DNA of 64,000 nucleotides from contig JADGJC010000067.1 of the NCBI GenBank assembly GCA_027596075.1, positions 1 to 64,000 of the forward strand. The letters are read 5' to 3'. Origin of the DNA: Rhizophlyctis rosea. Taxonomy: Eukaryota > Chytridiomycota > Chytridiomycetes > Rhizophlyctidales > Rhizophlyctidaceae. Of this stretch, positions 19,961-30,417 are shown piece after piece. The number at the start of each line of letters is the position of its first letter. Within the stretch, counting starts at the first letter, position 1. Below the pieces are notes generated by a model. It saw only the letters and a program-made list of their open reading frames with translations, did no database searches and was not told the origin of the DNA. The translations under genes and the position numbers were made by a program.

Positions 19961-21147
19961 TGTTGCTGTCGTGAACGAAGTGTCGATTTCTGTAGTGATC
20001 AAGTCCAAGCAAATCTCATGCACAGACGGAAGATTGTGGGCAGGAGAAGATCAACAGAAAGAGTGGGCGAGTTATATGGGATGCTAGTGATTGGGATGGG
20101 CGAAGTGGAGGAGTTCGGGTGGGGGTGCTGCCCGTCATCCCAATCACTCCGTCTTTTTCGGAGGTTACTTCCTCATTAGCTTCTGACTTCGGACATCGCT
20201 TTGTTTACAAATATTGTAGGAGCTAGCAGCAGACTTGGGGCTGGATCCCATTATCCATAACATTACCAACCATGTATGCTTATATCCAGCACAGAACCAT
20301 GCCGATACAAAGCATAGGAATTATGCGTTTTTGTAAACATTTGTCGCCGCATTCACCTACATATGTGTACGGCTGTTGGGTGTTTTGGCCTTCAGGCCTA
20401 TGGATAAAGACCCTCGACGGACCCTGGCGTGGGCAAATGTGACTTGTGTCAGGGTGAGTCAAACGGGGCCTGTGAGGGTGGAGAGACGCGGATTTCGCAT
20501 CTTCGTCCTTCGTAGAAGTCTTGGCTTCCCCACGCTCTCCCCAATCTCCACCCAACTCCATCTGCGTCCACCCCTTGCAGGCCTCGCCTGCCATTCGGCA
20601 GGTCTATTCGGAAGTGGTGGAAGTCTACGGGACCTGTGCCCTGCCACCAGAACTGTCTACGCAAAGTGACTGGTCCACTTTCACGCTCAAGTTGCTCACT
20701 GCGTGGTCCTTCGGTAATGCAACAAGGGGACCACTGTGGGAATTAGCAACTCTATTTACCTGCTGCGGCGTGCTCCGCAGGCTGTAGCTCTCGTCGGACC
20801 ACTTGTGTGACGTACCAGCTGCCTAGTACCGGTTCTGTACCTTTCCTTCTTGGCCGTTGACGCTTCTCTCGGCTTTTCTTGGCATACTTGGGTCGTCCTT
20901 GACTACCCATGTCTGCGGAGGCTTGGCAACCGTCGCGGCTACCGCTATACTCGTATTAACTTGCTTGTGTTGTGTCGGCGTCTTGTAAGTGTATGCTCAG
21001 AAATATCGCCGATTCTTACTTTTGTAATGTATACTTTCGTTCTCATATTACCTTCTCACTGACCTACCGATCCCTTTTTTCAATCGTGAAGTGTCATACA
21101 ACAACCGCATTCCATTATACCCATATTGCCACGCAAGCACCATACCA
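19961..21147. other. Intergenic, about 1.2 kb
   Basis: No gene supported. Several overlapping frames between 20280 and 20790 exist on both strands without splice support or recognisable sequence. Part is probably the 5' region of the gene starting at 21148. Confidence 0.5.
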
Positions 21148-24100
21148 ATGGATGAAGAAATTCAACAAAGGCTTCAGAGCATTTTGTCCGCTCAGCAGGC
21201 CTCAGGCATGGAATATACACCATCTCCTTTACCACTTTCTTCCATCCCCACTCATGCCGCTGAACCACACTCGCCCTCTGCCGAAAACCTTTCTCTACTT
21301 CTGCGGATTTTGGAGGAACAAAGACGTTTGAAGGAGGAAGAGAGAAAAAACAAAGAGCTTGATATTCAATTGTTGACTTTGTGGAATGCTGCCAATACCA
21401 GTGCCGTAGGAAATACCGCTGGTGAGTAAAGAGTAAAGTGAGACGCCCTGCAAATCCCATGTTCGAAACAAAGGGGACCGTAACTACTATGACACAATAC
21501 GTCACTGGCATGTAGTTCACGCTCAGTCGGCAGCATTTGAATCCCCCAACTCTGATGTATTAGATATGCAATCGAACGCATTCTTAAGTCCCAATGTAAA
21601 ACAATCTTCTTACGTTTCCTTGGTAGGCTCAGGGCACGCATTACCCAATCGTTATCCCTCAACTGGCATATCTTTACAAGGACTGTCACAATCTCATCCC
21701 CTCACGCACGCAGCGGCACCCCACCTCCCCTTGCAAACAACTCTACCTTTCCCAGATCTTCTGTCCCTACTCGTTCAGCCCCAATCATTACCGGCAGATG
21801 TGTCGACACTGTCGTACACATCACCTATAAACGAGCAAAGGACAGATGCATCAAATCACGTTGGTATGGGACCTCCTCGCGACAGCATCACGGATTTACT
21901 TGACAGCGCCCAGACATCAACCACGAGTTTCGGTGGCGTGGACTTGGGGCAAACGTCTGATCAGATGCTGTCATTTCTGAATCTTGCCGATAGCTATCCG
22001 TTAGAACCCCTTGCATTATCGGCCGATGCTGTAAGTGAGGGCTGTTATCTAAATCAAATGCAGCATCCGCTAATACGCAGACTCTGTACTAGCTGACGGA
22101 ATCGTTTTTGCAAATCTCCGACGATCTGCCGCCTCCCTCTCCAACCAATGATGGCTTATCTCAATTGATATCCGGCATTCGATTCGATCCGGAGGCCGCT
22201 GGCAGAATAGAGGGCGTAGGATCCAGTTTAGACCAATCTGACATAGAGATGGGCATTGCATCCCCACCTCCGAGAGTAACAGCGAGTCCCGCGCCATTGA
22301 AGCTGGCGCAACCCACACCAACAACTCCGCCAGCAATGAATCTCGATCTGAAGCCTACACCAATGGAGCATTTCACGCAGCAGATGGCCCAATCACCCGT
22401 GCCGAGCGTCACTTCCTGGCCTATTCCGCTGGATTTCAATCAACTCCTTCACCAAGCTGTACCCGAGCAAGCCTCCTTCGTTCCGCAGCCCTTTATCCCT
22501 GATCCCAGCCTCTTTCCCTCATCACCAGTGCCTGCTGCACCTTTAAATGCATCCCGTCGCGCGTCCCGGCAGCGACGGAGCTCCTCGTCCTCTTCCAAAG
22601 CAGCCCGCGCACCATATGGCGCCGATTCGGGTGTCGGAGACGGATTCAGAGCGACTCCGACTGAGGTGTTTCGTCATGCAGCTTTCCGGGCCTCAACACG
22701 GCGGAGAGTCATAGAGGAACCCATTCTTTGCATTAAGTGCAAAGCAAAGCTAGGGCTGCTATATTTGAGGGGAACAGTTGCGGCATTTGAAAGCAGATAT
22801 GCGGTACACGTGACATGCAGAGCATGCGAGGAGGGCGGTGATGGGAAAATCGCGGCGAGTAACGGAATACTCATGGCGCCAATTCAACCCACACCCACCA
22901 CTCGAAAACGTACTCATGAATCCCCGACCCTCGACTGCGAAGTCTGCAAACGCCAAATTGGCTTCGGCGGACTAGAAATGATGCCCGCACCCTTTTCACC
23001 GCCTACCTCTTCAACGTCTACTCCAACTCCTATTCCCATCACCACCGGCCCGCCCCCACCCGCCCCCGCCATCGCGACCGAACCCGTCTGCGCAACCTGC
23101 AACGCAAAATACCTTTTTTGCAGCGAATGCGGTGGCGGGGGTCGGACGCGGACGGGCAAGTACCGCCCTCGCGAGTTGTTCGAGCCCAATCGGCGTACAT
23201 GTTCGTTGCCGCATGTTCGGATTGGGGATGCGGAGGTTAAGTACAGGACTGTAGAAGTCCCGCGGGAAATGAGCGAAGAGGTCGTGCAGGGGTGTCAGGA
23301 TGTGTTTTTTGATTGTTTGATTAGTTTGTATGCTGTTCCGAGTGTTATTGAGGAGAGGTTTGGGGAGGAAGGGTATGCGGGGGTGAAGAGGGAGGTGGAG
23401 GGGGTTTGGAAAAGGACGGTGGTGGATGTTGTGTTTGGGGAGGGGAGTGGTGTTGAGGGGGGAAGAGATGGGAAGAAGGATGTGAGGAGGAAGTATTTGA
23501 CGATTGCGTGGATTGAGAAGCGGCATAGGAATAAGGCGAAGGTGAAGAAGGAGCATGAGGAGGCTGTGCCGTGGTTGACGCGGTTGGCGTTGGAGGGGAC
23601 GGTGGCGCCTACGACGAAGGTTGGGAATGATGGACGGGTGGGGGATCTGGGGATTGGGTTGGGGGTTGGGGTGGCATCTGGGGACGGTAGCGAACCGGTT
23701 GCGGGGAGTAGTAGCGGTAGTGGAGCTTCAGCAACACAGCCCACGACCAGTAGTCCTCTCGCCCCAACATCCACCAACACCCTAACAACCTCCACCCGCT
23801 GCTACGTCGCCTTTTCCATCAGCGAATGGGACCCACCGAACCAAACCCTCCTAATGATCCAAATGGCGCCACGATCCGTCTTCCTTCCCACCATGGACTC
23901 CTATGGCGAACTCCTCCGTCGAGCCATGGAGCGCGTGCAGTCCGACGCGCGAAAGGACGGGTTGCCCCTTCTTGAGCATATTTGGTGCTGGACGCGCGGA
24001 GAGAGGGAGCATGTGCGGCTCGATGCGGTGCCGGAGCGGATGGGGTTTGTGCGGAAGGAGGAGTATTTGAAGAAAGGGGAAGGGGTCATTGATCCGCGAA

Positions 24101-24195
24101 TTTTTGAGAGGAGGGAGTGGGGGGTGTTGAGGGAGGAGGGGGTTAAGGTTTGGGTGAAGAATGTTGGGGATTTCTTGCGGAAGGGCAAGAGCTAA
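21148..24195 (+). CDS. Unknown large protein with Cys-pair (zinc-like) clusters
   Basis: Three exons (21148-21421, 21534-22030, 22093-24195) join in frame to a protein of about 957 residues. The N-terminal half is Ser/Pro/Thr/Gln-rich and probably disordered, with a short helical KEEERKNKELDIQLL segment near residue 75. A Ser-rich basic patch (SRRASRQRRSSSSSS) precedes residue 430. From about residue 470 come paired cysteines: CIKCKAKLG ... CRAC, then CEVCKRQIGFGG, CATCNAKYLFCSEC, likely zinc ligands, followed by RRTCSLPHVRIG. The C-terminal 150 residues form an ordered block (YVAFSISEWDPPNQTLLMIQ ... LLEHIWCWTRGEREHVRLD). The mix of disordered activation-like region and Cys clusters suggests a nuclear regulator, but no known DNA-binding domain was identified. 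The acceptor at 21533 was chosen over 21526 because only it keeps frame. Confidence 0.75.
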
Positions 24196-24486
24196 AGCGT
24201 TGTTTGTTTTATATGTACATACTACATTACGTAGCTGCAAATCTGCGAATATGATTGGGCGTTCGGTATTATCCTGTCTGCCCGCCTGTAAAACGATTGC
24301 ACTTGAAAACGGAAAGAATTTGGAGTTGAAATAAGCGAGTACATCAAGTGCACAAGAGCCACCATGTTGCGCATACTCTTTAAAGCGAAGTGAACCTCAA
24401 TAAATCCGTCCTGATGTCCACCTTAAAGTCTTCCACCTCCACTCCTTCCACTCAATGGTGTTCCTTTTTCCTTCTTCAGAATTTTC

Positions 24487-25014
24487 ATGAACCAGCGTGG
24501 TGGCCTACCACCCGTTCATGGCCTCACAACTGCACAAATCAGCGACACCTTTGAGAAGCCCCCAACTACCCTCCACCAAGTCCTCTGCCATACCTTCCAT
24601 CCAAATCGCCGCCATTTGTTACCACATCAGACTGGTTCATCAGCCACTGCTCGCAACACACCATCCCAAAAGTCATCAACACTGTCCACACTTCCCTCCA
24701 ATGTCAGTAGACTGTATGATATTGTGATTTCCATCGCTTTGTTTCCTCTTCCGCAGCTCATAAAAGCAAAGTGGCTGCAGACGGAACGAAAGACCACATT
24801 CACGGAGGTTGTATCTTCCACCAAAAATGTGCTGATGGTCATTACTGCGCTCTATAAGCCCCTTACCCCGACGCGCTCCTGGTGCATTTTTAAGCTATGG
24901 GCCGCTATCGCTATGGGGCATCTGTCAACCGACCCAACATCGACTTTGTTGGTGCCTAAATACCAGGCCTTGTCAATGCCCTTGGAGAAGTTATGCACCC
25001 AGATGATATTATGA
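24487..25014 (+). pseudogene. Possible degenerate fragment with a TRxWC motif
   Basis: An open plus-strand frame, with an optional 54-nt in-frame intron (GTCAGT ... TTCCGCAG), encodes NVLMVITALYKPLTPTRSWC followed by IFKLWAAIAMGHL. This resembles the LTRAWCLFE-type motif in a family of chytrid and oomycete proteins that often carry tetratricopeptide tails, but the Glu after WC-x-F is Lys here and the flanks are short. The opposite strand also has a protein-like open stretch here (WVHNFSKGIDKAWYLGTN), so even the coding strand is uncertain. Best described as a fragment. Confidence 0.25.
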
Positions 25015-25551
25015 ATTCCCGCCCTTCACGAGTTCCTGCTGGATGATATCTCCCAGTTTCAATAACCACGCAGCACCCTGTGCACTCCACCAAAAACCAC
25101 CCGCCTGCAGATTTGTGCAGGAACCTGCTGATTTGTGCAGGAACGGAAAACAGGGCCAGAATACCAGAAGGTTGAACTTGCCGATCATGACTTGGATGTC
25201 AGCCAAGATGCCGGTATTCTTGGGTGTTCCCGGAGTGAGGGCAGCAGTGTTGAAGAAGGTCGTGTTGGCTGTGTAGAAATTTGTTACGTCGAGTGGGAAC
25301 CAGTGCCATTCATATTCGACTATGCCTTTGTGATTGTGCCTGGCTATGGCGCGTTCCACTGAACCGTCAACGAAGCTGGCTTCGCAGTCATAGATGATGA
25401 AGTCGAAGAGACTTGTGTGTTGTGAAGATTTTGGCATGGCAAAATGCTGCATCATAAGTACTCGTAAATATAATAGAATGGGTAAACATACCAAACAGCA
25501 GGCATGTGCCCTGTCGAATTCTGAAATAGCATAAACACATGATCCCGACAC
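25009..25551 (-). CDS. Unknown open reading frame
   Basis: A single minus-strand open frame of 180 codons starting at an ATG. It encodes an ordered-looking sequence (DFIIYDCEASFVDGSVERAI, then VEYEWHWFPLDVTNFYTAN and FWWSAQGAAWLLKLGDI near the end). No family was recognised. It may continue leftward into the minus-strand open stretch around 24900 through a frameshift or intron, since that stretch also looks protein-like. A short direct repeat (CTGCAGATTTGTGCAGGAAC against CTGCTGATTTGTGCAGGAAC) lies inside the frame near 25105-25145. Confidence 0.35.
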   Translation of the reverse strand: MSGSCVYAISEFDRAHACCLVCLPILLYLRVLMMQHFAMPKSSQHTSLFDFIIYDCEASFVDGSVERAIARHNHKGIVEYEWHWFPLDVTNFYTANTTFFNTAALTPGTPKNTGILADIQVMIGKFNLLVFWPCFPFLHKSAGSCTNLQAGGFWWSAQGAAWLLKLGDIIQQELVKGGNS

Positions 25552-25744
25552 TACCTCGCATCTGCCGTTTCAACATCTTCCTCCCACTCAAGCTCTTCAG
25601 CGTAGTCCACAAACCAATTCATCTTTTGGACAGCCCCCTGCCAACCACACGACCTTCGAAACTGTCTGGCAGGCTCAAAAATTCTGAGACTCACATCTAT
25701 ATTGCTACTATAACTCTCACCAACCGCTACATACTCTACATACC

Positions 25745-27633
25745 CTACAATTTATGCGTCAACGGCGTCCTCAAAGGCATATAAACCTCCCTCGACAGCG
25801 CATCCCTCGGCACCTGACCCCCATGACTCCCCAAACTCCCCGTCAGCACCATCTCCCGCCTAACATCCCCAACCGCCCTCGTCCCCATCAACCTCATAAC
25901 CATAACCAACTCATCCCTCAACAAATCAATCATCCTCTCAACACCCTGCTGTCCATACGCACTCATACTATACAAAAACGGCCGCCCCATCCCGACAGCC
26001 TTAGCTCCTAACGCTAAAGCCTTGAATATATCCGTGCCGCGCCGAAACCCGCCGTCTACGAATACTTCTACTTTATAGCGGAGTCCCTCGCGGTCAAGTG
26101 CGTCCATAACTTCTTCCAATACTTCGATACTGCTTCGTGCGGTATCTAACTGTCTCCCACCATGGTTACTAATCACCATCCCCGCCACGCCCGCCTTGGC
26201 CGCCAACACCGCGTCCTCGCCACACTGGATGCCTTTCAACATGATAGGTAAGTGCGTGATGGATTTGAACCACGGTATGTCGTCCCACGAAAGTGAAGGA
26301 TCAATAAACGAGGAAATGGCACGCGCGGCGCCTTCGTTTCGTGAGACGGTGCCTTCGTCTTGGACGTCGGGTGCGTCGTCGACGAATTTGGTGCGCATGT
26401 CTTTTTCGCGCCGGCCGAGTTGAGGGGCGTCAACGGTTATGAAGAGGGCTTTGGCGCCGAGGGTTTCGGCGCGTTTTATCAGGGTTTCTGTTATTTTGCG
26501 GTCTGCGGATGTGTGTAATATTAGCATTATTTATTTTGAAAAGATCTCCCGCATACTTCTCCGTTTAGCACTTACCACTATTAACATACAATTGGAACCA
26601 CTGTATTTGACCGGGTATCCGAGCAGCCGTCATCTCAGCCAAGGAACATGAAGCTAATGTGGGCATCATCTGGACAATGCCTCTGGTTCCCGCCGCTCTA
26701 GTCAGTACTACTTCTCCTTCTGGGTGGCCCAACTTTCCCAGTGCCGTAGCAGATATGTATATAGGAAGTGTGCTGGGGGAGCCCAGCAGTACAGTCGAAG
26801 TATCTACGTCACGTACGTTAACTAGCACGCGGGGCCGCAACCATACTCGGTGGAGGGCCATGTGGTTTTCTTGTAGAGTTAGTTCATCGTCCGCTCCTGT
26901 GTGTTATGGGTTGGTATGTATTCATCATATGAAAAATGGGCAGACTTTCACGACTGTACCAGAAGAATAGTATGCCCAAGCTTCTGCACTTAGTAGCGAT
27001 CGAGCGACCGACTGCATGATGATGGCGTGGAAAGCATTAGTATCCGGCGTGTACTTCCAATTACTGCTGATCCCAAATGACCATAGCCGTCCAAAAAGAA
27101 ACGACCAACGATCAAATGTCTGATCATTAATCATATCCCACCCACCTCAAAATCAAACGTATTTAGCATAGCCGATATCGGCGGCTTGCCCTCTTCCTTC
27201 GCCTTGCGCTCCCGGACCTCAGCACTGATGGTCGTGGGACCACTACTGCTGTCTACATCGCCGATATACAGCCCCTTCGGCAAATGCTCATCGATAATCG
27301 ATTGCGGATGAACAGGGTCGAACCCTTGTGTTGCGTCCTTTCCCGCGTACTTGAGAATTACCTGCCAAGTCCAAGTTCAGCTTGCCTCCATCAAAAAGGG
27401 CTAGGCTATGAATATCTCACTTTTGCGGACACTCACTTGAGCTCCGCCAGGATGTTCGTTGAGGAAGGGGCCAAGGTCGTAAACCTGTGGTTGAATGAGA
27501 TGAAACACAACGTTGAAGAGGTCGCTGCTGAAACAGTCTTGCATCGTACCTTTCCGTGAATTATGCACCAGCAATCTTGTCTGGTGTCATGTTTTGATAC
27601 TTCGTCGTAAGTGATTGCACGCGGTGCCGACAT
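25745..27633 (-). CDS. CYB2: Flavocytochrome b2-type L-lactate dehydrogenase
   Basis: Oxidises L-lactate (or a related 2-hydroxy acid) with FMN and passes electrons to a heme b domain. From the ATG at 27633: MSAPRAITYDEVSKHDTRQD, then after an intron YDLGPFLNEHPGGAQ with the heme-ligating HPGG of a cytochrome b5 fold, then VILKYAGKDATQGFDP. After a linker the FMN domain begins (ARSLLSAEAWAYYSSGADDE), with IPGQIQWFQLYVNS, ALFITVDAPQLGRREKDMR, LKGIQCGEDAVLAAKAGV, the active-site ISNHGGRQLD and VFVDGGFRRGTDIFKALALG. Six exons fit, all junctions in frame. No mitochondrial presequence precedes the b5 domain, whereas yeast Cyb2 has one. The FMN domain is complete to LVMVMRLMGTRAVGDVR. A b2-like enzyme of other 2-hydroxy-acid specificity is the main alternative. 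Confidence 0.9.
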
Positions 27634-28117
27634 GCTGCTATTGTTATGTGGGGGTAAGTTTTCAGCGTGCAAGCATTGGGCGTCTGGTGTGGGAGACCAG
27701 ACGTGGTAGGAGGATGAAACGATTCCAGGTGGGGTTCGAAGGGAGTGAAGTGAGTTTGAGGTGAGTTTGAGCCGGTGGGGACAGCCCCAGATGGGTGGCA
27801 GTGTGTACAACGGCGCACCACCGTCTATGTCACTGTGCCACTTCACACTCCTTGTTTCTGATTGCAATCATCGCCTTGCTTGGAAACATTGAAACATTGA
27901 TAAAAGCAGGGGCGCATGGGGTCCTATGGGGGGTGGGTGTCACTGGGCTCACTGGGTGAGATGACTTTGGGTGATACTTAGTTTGTACAACAATTGGAAG
28001 GCAACTAATAACTGTTGGTTCCGGCCAAACGCCACTCTGCACCTCCGGGAGGATCCCCCACGTTGGTTCGCATTATTGGATCTGGTCCGAAAGTCTCCCG
28101 CTCTTCCCCCCTCCGCA
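27634..28117. promoter_or_regulatory. Divergent spacer between CYB2 and the methyltransferase
   Basis: 484 bp between two divergently oriented start codons. No defined promoter element was recognised. Role as a shared promoter region is inferred from position. Confidence 0.45.
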
Positions 28118-29457
28118 ATGCTCAAAAGTCTAACAACCTTCAACCGCATTCACTTCTTTGGCCGCTCTTGTCCCTCTCGCCTTTCTTTTGTCCAGCTCCC
28201 AACACTCCTCCGGCACAATCACTCAAACCCAACAGACCTGACCGAGGCAATGGGTATCGTAAACTCATGTATGAAGCGTAACCGCTCTGGCGGCGACTTC
28301 AAGTACAAAGACGGTCGTCGTTACGACGTGAACTTCGACCCGCTTGTGCCTGGTATCAACAAGAAGGACCTAGTGTACCCCATGCCAAACGATGAGGACG
28401 AAATGGACCGCCTGGATATTCAGGTAGGGAACCGTTTCCAAGTTGTGGTAAAAGCATACTATCTAAACGTTCCACGTTTATGAACAGCACTACATGCTTC
28501 GTTACGCCTACCAAGGTACGCATATACAGGTCAATGAGATGTAGAAGAGATTGATCTAATGGGACTCTGATCACATATAGGCAACTACTGCGCTCCCGTA
28601 ACGGATATGCTTTGCAAACGCGGTGCGAGGATTCTTGACGCTGGTTGTGGATCTGGCATTTGGGCCATCGAGGTATGTAAATAAACAAACCAGCCACACA
28701 CTCTCCTGGCATCCGTGCATCAACTCATCCAATTCAACTCGAAACAGATGGCAACAGACTTCCCCAACGCCGCCGTGACCGGTATCGACATATCCCCCGT
28801 CCAATCCCGCGCCAATAAACCACCAAACGTTGAGTTCCAAACGGTTGACCTCACTAAACTCCCTCTCCCCTTCGCCGACGGCACCTTCGACTTCGTCCGC
28901 ATGCGTTTCCTCATCCTCGGTATCAAAGCTGACCAATGGGCCAGCATCATCCGCGAGCTGGCTCGCGTCACCAAGAAGGGCGGATACATGGAGTTGTGTG
29001 AGCCGACCATGGGCGTACACGAGGACCAAAAAGTAATGCAGGAGTTCATGGCCAATGGTAAATGTCTCTTCCCTCAACATGACGTTAAATGCCCTCACAA
29101 ACTAACATTCAAACCCGTAACCCCACAGTCGCACCCCTCATCGCCGCCCGCGGCGTCGACACCCAAATTGCATCAAAACTCAAATCCCACCTCCTAAACT
29201 GCGACCTCCTCACCAACGTCCGCGAAACTTCCCGTCTCATCCCCTACCGCCGCTTCCCCGAAGACGAAGGCCTCGACCGTCTGGCCGAACTCGTCCGCCA
29301 CGACGCCATCATGGCGCAAGCGGCCATGAAGCCTGTTTTCGTCGCGCGTGGGATGCCGCCGGAGCAGTTTGATGATACGATTAGGAGGGCGACGGAGGAG
29401 ATGGCGCATAGTAAGGGTGGGATGCGGTCACATGTTGTTTGGGGGATGAGGATTTAG
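28118..29457 (+). CDS. SAM-dependent methyltransferase (class I fold)
   Basis: Five exons (28118-28433, 28488-28515, 28581-28672, 28748-29057, 29129-29457) encode about 358 residues. The fold is shown by motif I ILDAGCGSGIWAIE, the motif II acidic region (VTGIDISPVQ), NVEFQTVDLTKLPLPFADGT, FDFVRMRFLILGI and the post-strand RELARVTKKGGYMELCEP. These are hallmarks of the Methyltransf_11/25 group; the substrate cannot be told. Such fungal genes are often called LaeA-like or UMTA-like, which is a loose label. The N terminus from the ATG at 28118 (MLKSLTTFNRIHFFGRSCPS) is Arg-rich without acids and could be a mitochondrial presequence. A second in-frame ATG at 28251 starts MGIVNSCMKRN, a good N-myristoylation and palmitoylation signal. 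Confidence 0.85.
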
Positions 29458-30417
29458 AGTGGTGGGATGTTGGAGTGGGACGTTTTTATATAGGTTTTTG
29501 GAAGTATAGTTTTCATAGACCGATCTCGGTGTACGAAGTAGTCAGATGTAGAGTTACTCATGTCAGGTATGAGTAAACATCCAACATAGATAAATCTAGT
29601 GCGAAGTTCGAACATCATGGACCGTGCATGGAGAGTGAAATGCATCCAACACATGTCGGAGCCAACCAATTCTGCAATATCACTGCTCCACACACACCAC
29701 TACCAGCATTCAAGATTACAAGAAAACGAAAATAAGATTATACAAGATTATACAAGTTTTTTTCCCAGGTTGGTTTCACACCTCCATCCCTAACAACACA
29801 TACAAACCCTCCCACACACTCCACCCGCATGATCGTTCCCACCCCTCCCCCCACCAACAAGTACCCCCACTATCACCCACAAACCCCCTCCCACCCGGGA
29901 AAATAAACATTCAATCGATTATGCTAGGAAAGATGCAAACTGCAGACTAAAAAAAGAAAAAAAACAGCAAAAACAGTACTGAACGGAATGAAAAAAAAGG
30001 AGAAAATCGCCGACTGTGCAAAATACAAGTAATCGGGCTGAGACGTGTAGACTAAGAAAAAGTCCAGCCAACAGGCGTCCTATGCAACGGAACACTCCGC
30101 GAGGAGTGCTATGGAGTTCCTTTTTTTTGTTGTTGTTTTTGGTTTTTTTTTTTTTTCTGTGATGTGACGTCTGGAAAGGATGGGGGGAAGAAGGGAAAGG
30201 TATGAGATTACGGACGTCGAGATTCGGATATGGTCGAAAAGGGATCGAGGCGAATTGCCAGAGGATAATGGTGAAAAGAAGATAACTTACCTAATATTCC
30301 GACGTCTTACACTCGAATCATTCCAAACCCCAATCACCGCCCCCGAGTCTCATTCCGCTATAGAAGCAAGGGGAAACAAAACACCGTTAATGAACAGTTC
30401 CAGTACAGCTTGGGCAA
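29458..30417. other. Intergenic, with A- and T-homopolymer runs
   Basis: No gene supported. The stretch holds several poly-A patches (about 29948-29975 and 29990) and a T-rich run with short G breaks (about 30121-30157). It lies between a plus-strand 3' end and a minus-strand 3' end, so it is a convergent terminator-type spacer. Confidence 0.55.

Noticed and set aside
28571..29098. Minus-strand open frame of 175 codons
   Set aside because: Antisense of the methyltransferase exons, whose motifs are clear on the plus strand.
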